43,924 nt of DNA, taken from contig JAKSIC010000025.1 in the NCBI GenBank assembly GCA_024399015.1, positions 1 through 43,924 of the forward strand, in the 5' to 3' direction. The first letter of the stretch is position 1; each line of letters opens with the position of its first letter. Under the pieces are notes generated by a model that saw nothing but the letters and a program-made list of their open reading frames with translations, did not search any database and was not told the DNA's origin. Below are positions 6,708-12,852 of the stretch, in pieces. A program made the translations under genes and the position numbers. The DNA comes from Fibrobacter sp. (lineage in GTDB: Bacteria > Fibrobacterota > Fibrobacteria > Fibrobacterales > Fibrobacteraceae).

Positions 6708-7943
6708 ATGCTGGTTAAAATAGAACTTGAGAACTTTTATTCCATTAGAGACCGCATTTGCATCGATTTTAGGGCGGGGAATACGAAAACAGCCCTTTCC
6801 AAGAAGCTGGCGGACAATGTTGTCGAATGGAAGGGATTAAAGCTGCTCAAGTCCGTTGGCCTTTTTGGCGCAAATGCATCCGGAAAGTCCAATATTCTGA
6901 AGGCCATCAGATTTTGCGGAGTGACGATTCTTGAGTCGCATCAGTATAACGAAAATACAGCATTCCAGTATGCACCGTTCAAATTCGAAGGCTTTCCAGA
7001 AAAGCCGAGCCGTTTCTTGATTGATTTCATTTGCGATGACGTTGAATATGAATATTCATTCTCCTTGCTGAAATCTAAGATTATCGCAGAAAGCCTTTTC
7101 TACTATCCCAACGATCGCCGAGCCCGCGTTTTCGAAAGGGAAGGGAACGAATACAAGTTTGCAGAAGGTGTACTGGCCAGGCCCAACGATGTGGTTCTGA
7201 ATACCAGTGACAAGAACTTGTTCCTTACTCGAGCAAGTTCCATGAACCGTGAATTGGCTCAAAAGCTATACCGTTATTTTTGGTCAACTTTTATGCTCGG
7301 GTTGATCCGTTTGGATGATCAGAGTGTCGAGGCGTACTTTGACGAAAACAAACCGTTGATTCTTGCCGCATTGCAACATTGCGATAGCGATATTTGTGAC
7401 ATCGAAAAGAAACTCGAAATGGTTGCAGTTCCTGTGCCAAGTCCTGGAAATCCCTTTGGTATGCCTGGGCAAATCGTGAATCGTGATGTAGTGAGATTCT
7501 TGACCTATCACAAGATCGCTCCCGATGTACCCTTTGATATTGACGAAGAATCCGATGGTACCAAGAGGTTGTTCGGCATTCTCTTGAGATTGATTGATGT
7601 GGTCAAGAACAATAAGTCTGTATTGCTGGATGAATTCGATACAAGCTTGCATGCAAGTATATCGGAATTCGTCTTGGATTTGATTCATGCATCTAAACAG
7701 TCCCAGCTTTTGTTCTCCACCCACAACTTGAGCTTGATTGATATGAATCGTTTTAGGAAGGACCAGATTGTATTTGTGACCAAGAATGAGTTGGGTGCAA
7801 CAGAGGTTCATTCCTTGTACGACTATAAGGACTTTAGAGAAAACATGGACGCGGAAAAGGCTTACAGACAAGGCCGTTTTGACGCCGTTCCTATTGTGAC
7901 CTCGTCTATTGAAGGTCTAAAGAGAATGCTTTACGGGGAGTAG
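6708..7943 (+). CDS. RloA-like AAA ATPase (AbiL-type system, first gene)
   Basis: This is a 411-residue SMC/ABC-like ATPase of the AAA_21/AAA_15 type. The N-terminus MLVKIELENFYSIRD is the usual first strand. Walker A GANASGKS is at 54-61, the signature and Walker B region is SVLLDEFDTSLH, and the H-loop is LLFSTHNLSLID. The C-terminal YRQGRFDAVPIV is typical of RloA-like ATPases. It is followed three bases later by the RloB gene, the arrangement of AbiLi/AbiLii abortive-infection pairs. The ATPase probably senses phage and licenses the RloB nuclease; that is inference from the family. A palindrome at 6675-6697 suggests repression. Confidence 0.88.
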   Translation: MLVKIELENFYSIRDRICIDFRAGNTKTALSKKLADNVVEWKGLKLLKSVGLFGANASGKSNILKAIRFCGVTILESHQYNENTAFQYAPFKFEGFPEKPSRFLIDFICDDVEYEYSFSLLKSKIIAESLFYYPNDRRARVFEREGNEYKFAEGVLARPNDVVLNTSDKNLFLTRASSMNRELAQKLYRYFWSTFMLGLIRLDDQSVEAYFDENKPLILAALQHCDSDICDIEKKLEMVAVPVPSPGNPFGMPGQIVNRDVVRFLTYHKIAPDVPFDIDEESDGTKRLFGILLRLIDVVKNNKSVLLDEFDTSLHASISEFVLDLIHASKQSQLLFSTHNLSLIDMNRFRKDQIVFVTKNELGATEVHSLYDYKDFRENMDAEKAYRQGRFDAVPIVTSSIEGLKRMLYGE

Positions 7944-7946
7944 GGT

Positions 7947-8522
7947 ATGCCGAGGGGTAGAGAAGAGAGAACATCAAAGAAAATGAAGCAAGCATTCCTT
8001 GTATTCTGCGAGGGATTTACAGAGGAATGCTATGTTCAGGAATTGCGCCAGCGATATCGTTCGCCTATAAAAATTGTTCCGATTCGTCAGGGGCAAGATA
8101 TTTCCAATGCGCTTATCGCCCGTGAGGTCAAAAAGGAAAAGGTCTCGATCAGCGACCACATTGAAACTTTTTTGATGTATGACCAGGATGTTCCTGAATT
8201 TAATTCCAGACTGGAAAAATGCAATGGAACAAAGATCTGTTCCAACCCCTGTATTGAATTGTGGTTCCTTTTGCATTCCCGTGAACAGAAATCAAGTCTA
8301 AGTTCTGCAGAATGTGTTAAGACATTGCAGAATTCCACTGGGGAATGGTCTCAGTACAAAAAAGGCATGCTTACCGCGACTCAAAAAAACATGCTGTGGG
8401 ATAACCGTTCTGTAGCCATGGAAAGGGCCAAATCCCTAATTGAAGGGAAAAATCCCTCCACCGGAGTGTATAAACTCCTGGAAGCTGTAGAACAAAGCTT
8501 GTTGAGCAATAATACCCCTTAA
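7947..8522 (+). CDS. RloB-like protein (AbiL-type system, second gene)
   Basis: This is a 191-residue protein of the RloB family, which shares a Toprim-like fold with OLD-type nucleases. The acidic motif FLVFCEGFTEECYVQEL supplies the conserved Glu residues, MYDQDVPEF the conserved Asp positions, and SNPCIELWFLLH is the RloB hallmark. The start ATG 7947 lies three bases after the RloA stop, so the two are co-translated. Predicted to be the nuclease effector of the pair. Confidence 0.85.
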   Translation: MPRGREERTSKKMKQAFLVFCEGFTEECYVQELRQRYRSPIKIVPIRQGQDISNALIAREVKKEKVSISDHIETFLMYDQDVPEFNSRLEKCNGTKICSNPCIELWFLLHSREQKSSLSSAECVKTLQNSTGEWSQYKKGMLTATQKNMLWDNRSVAMERAKSLIEGKNPSTGVYKLLEAVEQSLLSNNTP

Positions 8523-8525
8523 TTC

Positions 8526-8731
8526 GGTGGTTATCAGGAGGGGTATTCCTATGTCCCTGGGGATTGTGTTCCCCGAAATGAAGAGAATGTCTTGATTGAA
8601 TCGGATTTGCGGGAATATCTGCATTATCGTTATGCTACCAACTTGGCGAAGTGAAAATCTTCAAGAAGGCCAAGTCCCTGGCTGATTACGGGATTACTAC
8701 TGCACCGCAGTCCTTTGCGTATGTGGGATAA
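8526..8731 (+). pseudogene. Possible gene remnant after rloB
   Basis: Two adjoining open fragments (8526-8654 and 8651-8731) read like coding sequence without good starts: the first contains NEENVLIESDLREYLHYRY, the second KIFKKAKSLADYGITT and APQSFAYVG. They are in different frames and could be the broken 3' end of one gene. I cannot name the parent family. Confidence 0.3.
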
Positions 8732-8757
8732 TTAGTGCAATTAGAAATTGCACTAAT
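8731..8757. terminator. Two-way hairpin between rloB side and barnase-fusion gene
   Basis: Perfect 12-base arms ATTAGTGCAATT and AATTGCACTAAT surround AGA. It sits four bases beyond the stop of the minus-strand gene 8761-9504 and after the plus-strand remnant, so it can serve both. The minus strand side ends in AT-rich sequence rather than a clean T run. Confidence 0.55.
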
Positions 8758-8760
8758 TTC

Positions 8761-9504
8761 TTAAAATTCAATCTTACTGAAAGACTTGTAATGGTCCCGG
8801 GTGTAATAGATGTTGCATCCGCTGCCATATACAAGTCTGTTTGTTCCTCGATTTGAGGCGTAATAGTCTACGTCAGCTTCGCTCCAGTAACCGCTAGGCA
8901 AAAGTCCTTCTCTGTTGCTGAAATTGTCTCCACCGATCATCACGCCTATGGTGGTAAGAGGATTGAAGTTCCATTTCGAAAAGTAACGGCCGGTTTTCTC
9001 CTCGTACATTCGTTTCCCAGTATACTTATCTACATAATTGTGGGGGAGGTGGCCGTATTGGCAGATATACTTGGCGACCTCCATCTTGGTTGTATAAGCC
9101 CCGTCTGGATTTATATCAGATTTCTGGATGGATATCGATGCTGCAGAAGGTGCGAAACCCTTGCTTACTTGAGTGCCTATTCCTGCTATAGCAGCAAGAA
9201 TCAAGCATGCAACAAGCATTACAGATCTCGTATTTCTTCTGCTTGAAGATCGTTTGCTGTATGTCGTCGTTCGTTTGTTATTTGAGGAGACTGTAACGCC
9301 CTTAATAGAGCCTTTTTCAATTTTCAGCCCTTTTTCGCTCTTACCAAAGTTTTCAATGATTATGGTGTCACCGATTTTCGGGCGTCTAGACATAAGTCCA
9401 AGTGCAGAAATGTGAAAGAAGTACCTTGCACCGTTTGCCTCGGCAAATCCAAAACCCTTTTCATCGTTCCATTGAACAATCTTTGCGCAATTTGAAATGG
9501 TCAT
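8761..9504 (-). CDS. Cold-shock domain / membrane segment / barnase-like RNase fusion
   Basis: The protein has 247 residues in three parts. Residues 1-70 are a cold-shock OB fold with RNP1-like KGFGFA (16-21) and RNP2-like YFFHIS (28-33). A basic stretch (77-93) precedes one membrane helix at about 94-112. Residues about 137-247 match barnase closely: YGHLPHNYVDK, IGGDNFSNREG, SEADVDYY, NRGTNRLVY and TRDHYKSFSKI. All five barnase active-site residues have counterparts: Lys160 (K27), Glu209 (E73), Arg219 (R83), Arg223 (R87), His238 (H102). By the positive-inside rule the cold-shock part is cytoplasmic and the RNase faces the periplasm. No barstar-like gene is visible nearby. It may degrade extracellular RNA or act as a toxin; activity is inferred. 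Confidence 0.88.
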   Translation of the reverse strand: MTISNCAKIVQWNDEKGFGFAEANGARYFFHISALGLMSRRPKIGDTIIIENFGKSEKGLKIEKGSIKGVTVSSNNKRTTTYSKRSSSRRNTRSVMLVACLILAAIAGIGTQVSKGFAPSAASISIQKSDINPDGAYTTKMEVAKYICQYGHLPHNYVDKYTGKRMYEEKTGRYFSKWNFNPLTTIGVMIGGDNFSNREGLLPSGYWSEADVDYYASNRGTNRLVYGSGCNIYYTRDHYKSFSKIEF

Positions 9505-9576
9505 GGCGATAATTTAGCATAAATTTTTTTTAATTTGTGTACTAAAAAAATCCACCCCACCTACAGATGTTTTTAT

Positions 9577-9785
9577 TATATTTCCATCAGTAATTCTTCA
9601 ATCCCTGCGACAGTCGACATAGGCTTGCAAAAGTCCGTACGTGCATTCGCGGCAGGGTCCATAAACCTTCTGGTTCAAGTGTTGGATAGCTGGCAGGAAC
9701 ACGACCTGCTCGAGATCCGCCGTAAGGCTGGCAAGTAACGCCGAGGAATACCCTCGCCAACAACAAGAACTGGAGCATCCCCAAA
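9577..9785 (+). ncRNA. Structured RNA, copy B (family not identified)
   Basis: This is the second copy of the RNA at 2315-2530, in the same orientation and with a TATATT box the same 26 bases before helix P1. Helices: P1 9603-9608/9652-9657, P2 9664-9667/9672-9675, P3 9693-9697/9705-9709, P4 9719-9721/9726-9728 (GTAA loop) and P5 9742-9746/9752-9756. The outer half of P4 is missing, so copy B is about 12-15 bases shorter there. Unpaired stretches such as GACAGTCGACATAG, GTCCGTACGTGCATTCGCGG and TTGGATAGCTGGCAGGAACA are almost unchanged between copies, as expected for a functional RNA. Confidence 0.7.
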
Positions 9786-9799
9786 TAAAATGATAGGCT

Positions 9800-9820
9800 C
9801 AAAGCAAGTTTTTTGCTTTG
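9800..9820 (+). terminator. Hairpin after structured RNA copy B
   Basis: The arms CAAAGCAA and TTGCTTTG enclose a five-base loop GTTTT. No long T tract follows, so it may be a weak terminator or the 3' hairpin of the RNA. Copy A also has a hairpin at the corresponding place but with unrelated sequence. Confidence 0.4.
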
Positions 9821-9914
9821 GCAATGTTGTATATGTCAAATGACTTAAACCACCCGTTTTTGTCATGTTCAACTATTTTGGCCTAGCGCCATTAATAAAT
9901 TACAGGAGGCTCAA

Positions 9915-10334
9915 ATGAGCTGTCATCAAATAGGCGAGGCAATGAATAGCGTCGTTAACACAGTCTTTAAATTGTACGATGCAAATGAATTGTCTAAAAA
10001 AACTGCGATTACACTAATAAAATCGTTGAAAAACGGTGTCAATTATTGTGACGGAAACGAATACGAGGCTGTAGAATCGGTTTCTAAATGCCGTTGCGGC
10101 AGGTGCCTGAAAATCCTAAAACCCGGAGTAGATCGCATATATTATTTAGTAGGTCTTTCTTCTAATGATTTCCTTAAAATTTCAGATAGAGAAGATGTTG
10201 CCTACGAAAACTTGTGCGTTGAATGTACCGATTCCGTTTTGAACGAGTATTTTCACGATGAAAATGCCGGTCAGAAATACCGGGATATGAGGGATGAATC
10301 AGATCCTGGCGATTCCGAAGTTGAAGAATACTGA
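9915..10334 (+). CDS. Unknown small protein with a cysteine (zinc-type) cluster
   Basis: This is a 139-residue protein starting at ATG 9915 after a strong AGGAGG. Cysteines in KCRCGRC (about 57-63) and LCVEC (about 98-102) could form a four-Cys zinc site. The C-terminal tail is very acidic (DESDPGDSEVEEY). There is no signal peptide or membrane segment. I do not recognise a family. It lies in the accessory region between the structured RNA and the small zinc-ribbon gene at 10433, and shares the GGAGGCT-type ribosome site with the following cassette genes. Confidence 0.65.
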   Translation: MSCHQIGEAMNSVVNTVFKLYDANELSKKTAITLIKSLKNGVNYCDGNEYEAVESVSKCRCGRCLKILKPGVDRIYYLVGLSSNDFLKISDREDVAYENLCVECTDSVLNEYFHDENAGQKYRDMRDESDPGDSEVEEY

Positions 10335-10376
10335 ATAATTCACAACAAGTGTTGTAAACCGTAGCTTTATTTAAAT

Positions 10377-10404
10377 ATCATTTTGCCGACATCGGCAAAA
10401 TGAT
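10377..10404 (+). promoter_or_regulatory. 28-base hairpin leader, version 1
   Basis: A perfect dyad (ATCATTTTGCCGA, CA, TCGGCAAAATGAT) ends 28 bases before ATG 10433. The same 28-base element, with two fully compensatory pair changes and two G-T wobbles, is found before both XRE genes (10965-10992 and 16032-16059). The pattern suggests a conserved RNA hairpin or operator in the 5' leader. A T run follows only in this version, so it might also terminate the upstream gene. Confidence 0.6.
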
Positions 10405-10432
10405 GTTTCACTTTTTTAAATGGAGACTTTTT

Positions 10433-10603
10433 ATGGAAGATAATCCTTTCGGTGATATATTTGGAGAATTTTTCGGAAACAAAAATCCTGTTGATGAAAT
10501 TGATCGAAGGATGAAGGAAAAAGACGCGGAGATTGAACGTTTAAAGAATCTGATTTTACGCTGTCCTAAATGCGGTGCAAAATTACGATATCCTAGAGGA
10601 TAA
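10433..10603 (+). CDS. Small zinc-ribbon protein
   Basis: This is a 56-residue protein. ATG 10433 is chosen because GGAGA lies about 8 bases upstream; longer in-frame starts reach back into the hairpin. The N-terminus is MEDNPFGDIFGEFFG, then a short charged coiled-coil (about 20-43), then CPKCGAKLRYPRG, half of a zinc ribbon. It may dimerise to complete the metal site. Function unknown. The gene sits downstream of the hairpin leader shared with the XRE genes, so it may be controlled by the same factor. Confidence 0.6.
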   Translation: MEDNPFGDIFGEFFGNKNPVDEIDRRMKEKDAEIERLKNLILRCPKCGAKLRYPRG

Positions 10604-10623
10604 ACAATAAAAATGGAGGCTGT

Positions 10624-10756
10624 ATGACTCAAAAAGAAATATCCGCTTAAATCTGTTGACAAAGCGAAGTTGGCATGCGAGAAGAGTAATCATCATGTTA
10701 ATCGTAAGGTCAAAATGTGCGTACCTCAAAAAGAACGGCTCACTAAGGGGTTTTGA
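10624..10756 (+). pseudogene. Frameshifted micro-gene
   Basis: A strong GGAGG precedes ATG 10624, but the frame stops after eight codons. A shift of +1 near the A5 run (10631-10635) opens a frame to TGA 10754-10756 encoding KSVDKAKLACEKSNHH and CVPQKERLTKGF, a basic peptide of about 44 residues with two cysteines. It is probably a decayed small gene. Its end coincides with the left edge of the duplicated segment. Confidence 0.35.
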
Positions 10757-10810
10757 TGACCCCGAAGTTAAGCTCGTTAAGCCATTATAACTGGCAATCT
10801 GAAGGATTAG

Positions 10811-10945
10811 TTGTCTATTGAAAATCCTTGGTATGATCCCTCCCGAAGAAATAATGATTCTGATGATAAAACAAGGAATACAATATTTCTTATACTTCAA
10901 GATTTCTTCTCAAAAAATGTTGGCATAGTCCTTTTTAGCAAGTGA
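10811..10945 (+). CDS. Micro-ORF in the direct repeat, copy 1
   Basis: A 44-residue frame starts at TTG 10811 with GAAGGA just upstream: SIENPWYDPSRRNND, a charged stretch, then TIFLILQDFFSKNVGIV with a hydrophobic helix. The second copy (15836-15958) has the same first 40 residues and stops earlier. The long identical DNA means conservation gives no independent support. It is a possible leader peptide or small protein ahead of the XRE gene. Confidence 0.35.
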   Translation: MSIENPWYDPSRRNNDSDDKTRNTIFLILQDFFSKNVGIVLFSK

Positions 10946-10964
10946 TGTCGAACTACATCAAGGA

Positions 10965-10992
10965 ATCATTTTGTTGACATTAACAAAATGGT
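10965..10992 (+). promoter_or_regulatory. 28-base hairpin leader before XRE gene, version 2
   Basis: ATCATTTTGTTG, ACAT, TAACAAAATGGT forms a 12-pair hairpin with two G-U wobbles. Relative to the version at 10377, the C-G pairs at positions 10/19 and 11/18 have become T-A. It lies 34 bases before the XRE start and would also be a natural operator for that regulator. Confidence 0.6.
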
Positions 10993-11026
10993 TCGTGTTA
11001 GAAACGGTTTAAATAATGGAGGCTAT

Positions 11027-11314
11027 ATGGCTAAAGAAAGTGATGAAAATTTTGAAATCAAGAACGAAGAGTCTATTTCCTGGGAAGAAACGGATTTATT
11101 CAAAAATCGCTTTGCAGAATCTACTCCCGGCGAAATGATTTTTGCGAGCAGAGATATGCGAGGATGGTCCCAGGCGGCTTTGGCCGAAAAACTTGGCAAG
11201 TCGTCGCATTATGTTTCTGATCTAGAGAACGGCAGACGCTCTGTATCCAGAAAAATGGCTGTAATGCTCGGCGATGTTTTCGGCTGCGATCCCGCCTTGT
11301 TTTTTGACTTTTAG
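11027..11314 (+). CDS. XRE-family transcription regulator, copy 1
   Basis: This is a 95-residue protein. ATG 11027 has GGAGG five bases upstream; an in-frame ATG at 10988 lies within the hairpin and lacks a site. The first 35 residues are acidic. The helix-turn-helix reads GWSQAALAEKLGKSSHYVSD then LENGRRSVS, a standard Cro/C1 (HTH_3) motif. It probably represses its own leader and perhaps the 10433 gene through the shared dyad. The convergent gene ends 15 bases after it. It is identical to the protein at 16094-16381. Confidence 0.88.
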   Translation: MAKESDENFEIKNEESISWEETDLFKNRFAESTPGEMIFASRDMRGWSQAALAEKLGKSSHYVSDLENGRRSVSRKMAVMLGDVFGCDPALFFDF

Positions 11315-11329
11315 CTCAGTTCATTTATT

Positions 11330-11659
11330 CTATCCGGCAAGCTGGTCGATGAGGTTCTTGACCTGCTTGGCCATCGCTTCGGCGGTTTTCTTGTAATCCT
11401 TGTTCACCTTGGCCAGGTAGGCGTCGGTTTTGATCTTGAAGTTCTCGTTATGCTCGCCCTGTAGCACTGTCGGCCAGGATCCGATCTTCAGGGATTCCGC
11501 AAACAGTTCCTTCATTACCTTAAGCTTCTTTCTGGGCGGGTACGCTTTCTGCGCGTAGTAGGCCACGCATATCCCTGCAAGGTGCTGCATAACGTAATTC
11601 AGGTCAAGTTCGTTGGGAGCGACCACGTAGTTCCTTAGTGAAGATATAAGTGCCTGCAT
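11330..11659 (-). CDS. Unknown helical protein, copy 1
   Basis: This is a 109-residue protein if started at the ATG shared with copy 2 (11659); an upstream ATG at 11692 would add 11 residues, and neither has a clear ribosome site here. The basic, helical sequence includes AYYAQKAYPPRKKLKVMKEL and ends in KQVKNLIDQLAG. There is no signal peptide or metal motif. In copy 2 the same gene is the last of a three-gene operon; here the upstream genes are missing, so this copy may be silent. The family is not recognised. Confidence 0.6.
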   Translation of the reverse strand: MQALISSLRNYVVAPNELDLNYVMQHLAGICVAYYAQKAYPPRKKLKVMKELFAESLKIGSWPTVLQGEHNENFKIKTDAYLAKVNKDYKKTAEAMAKQVKNLIDQLAG

Positions 11660-11760
11660 AATGGGTGCAAAGATAGCTAATGCGGGCATCAAAAAGCATT
11701 CAATGGAGTAAAAAATTTAAAGTGTAGACCTAATATAACTAAGTAAAATATCACACTCCA

Positions 11761-12446
11761 TTAAAACAGTGAGAACTTGCCTTCGTACCACTTGACTCTG
11801 TAGCCCAGGTAGAATGAGGCGTACTGATCCTGCACAAAGGCGGGCTTGGTGGTGAGGGGGCCGAGGGCGCCGAAGTAGATGGTCTGCTTTTTCCAGATGT
11901 TGATGCCGATTTCAAAGCCAGGGACAACCCTGTTTCCCTCAACTTTACCCTTATACAGGTAGCCGGAAGTGACTTCGCTGTACAGGTCCAGGGAGACGAT
12001 GGGGCGGAAGTAGACTCCGATGACGCTGTTTTTGATGCCGACGGCGGCGGAAAGGTCCAGGCGGAGCAAGGTCATGGAGATGTCGTCGTGGTATGAGTCG
12101 GTGTAGTAGTTGAAGGGTACACCATGAGGGAGGGGGCGACACCTGCCCAAAAGAAACTAGTGACGTTGGAGGTGACTGCGAGGCCTGCGCCAAAGGCGGG
12201 GCTGAGGCTTCCGTAATCGAGGGCGAAGCCGTCCTTGGTTTTGTAAGTGAAGTTGTTCTGCAGAACACCGATCTGGGTGAAGGGGATGATTTTGTAGTCC
12301 TTGAGGAAGTACTCGTCCTTCAGGTACGAATCGCTGGAATAGGTATGGCGGGCACCCTCTTCGTAGGGGTTGTAGTTGCCTTCGGCGTGGGCGCTTGCCG
12401 CGACCAGTGCCAGTGCTGCGATTACGATACTGAAATGCTTGGACAT
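11761..12446 (-). pseudogene. Frameshifted outer-membrane barrel-like protein
   Basis: GGAGG precedes ATG 12446, which begins a signal peptide (MSKHFSIVIAALALVAASAH). The first frame runs to about 12130 (FFWAGVAPSLMV), and the continuation is in another frame (VPFNYYTDSYHDDIS to WYEGKFSLF, stop 11761). Alternating hydrophobic strands and an aromatic C-terminus suggest a small outer-membrane beta-barrel of about 228 residues. Adding one C to the C5 run (plus-strand G5 12132-12136) restores a single frame, so this is a one-base slippage: a real inactivation, a phase-variable tract or a sequencing error. Confidence 0.7.
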
Positions 12447-12514
12447 GTTCCAAAATCCTCCGTGCAACCAAAGATATAAAACCTTCGTGGGGCTTTTTTA
12501 GTTATCTTTGGGAT

Positions 12515-12715
12515 ATGGACGAGAATTTGAAAGAAAACAACGCTGCAGCTTCTGCCGCAGAGAACAATGCACAGCCGGCAAACAAGCCTTCTTCCGACCG
12601 TGTCAAGAGAATGCGCGGCTGGCTCGGCATCAACAACTCCTCCCATTCCGGTGGATTCTCCAGGGACGGCGAAGCCCCCGTGTACGGCGACGCCCCCAAC
12701 GGCTGGAACCGCTAA
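12515..12715 (+). CDS. Small low-complexity hydrophilic protein
   Basis: This is a 66-residue frame divergent from the outer-membrane gene and ending 20 bases before a terminator. It is Asn/Ala/Ser-rich at the start (MDENLKENNAAASAAENN), then has a basic RVKRMRGWLGINNSSHSGGF. No ribosome site is obvious. There is no signal peptide, and the family is unknown. An overlapping 97-residue frame from 12508 runs through the terminator and is less likely. Confidence 0.45.
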   Translation: MDENLKENNAAASAAENNAQPANKPSSDRVKRMRGWLGINNSSHSGGFSRDGEAPVYGDAPNGWNR

Positions 12716-12734
12716 CGCACATGGATTTTAAAAC

Positions 12735-12769
12735 AGAAGGACCCCGGCTTTCGCCGAGGCCCTTTTTTG
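12735..12769 (+). terminator. Terminator, first of two identical 35-base copies
   Basis: GGACCCCGGC, loop TTTC, GCCGAGGCCC, then six T. The stem has ten positions with two mismatches. The whole 35-base block, including flanks, recurs exactly at 15738-15772, so the three-gene cassette 12853-15718 is bracketed by direct repeats. Confidence 0.85.
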
Positions 12770-12852
12770 TGGGAAAAATCACAAAAAGAGATTTTTTTTG
12801 ATGATAAGGTAAAATTTTAGTATACATTAATTGGAAAATAAGAGGGAGTTTT

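Larger units (their letters stand above)
10755..11660. repeat. Long direct repeat, copy 1
   Basis: About 906 bases are almost identical to 15780-16727. The segment contains a micro-ORF, the 28-base hairpin, the XRE gene and most of the convergent minus-strand gene. Copy 2 has 42 extra bases between the micro-ORF and the hairpin. The XRE proteins are identical, so the duplication is recent or maintained by gene conversion. Confidence 0.95.

Noticed and set aside
9535-9738. Short plus-strand frame across structured RNA copy B
   Set aside because: Codons show no conservation with copy A, while helices do; the segment is better explained as RNA.
10624-10756. Programmed frameshift in the micro-gene
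   Set aside because: The shift needed is +1 and no slippery heptamer in the right phase, Shine-Dalgarno-like stimulator or downstream structure is seen; decay is simpler.
10765-10790. GTTAAGC-type motifs resembling integron attC ends at the left edge of the direct repeat
   Set aside because: Both copies point the same way and no inverted partner RYYYAAC or folded attC structure is present.
11697-11765. Inverted AATGGAGT / ACTCCATT pair near the broken outer-membrane gene
   Set aside because: Only eight bases long with a 50-base spacer; too weak to call a mobile-element end.
12508-12801. 97-codon plus-strand frame overlapping the 66-codon gene
   Set aside because: It reads through the terminator at 12735-12769 and is Arg/Pro-rich, as out-of-frame products are.
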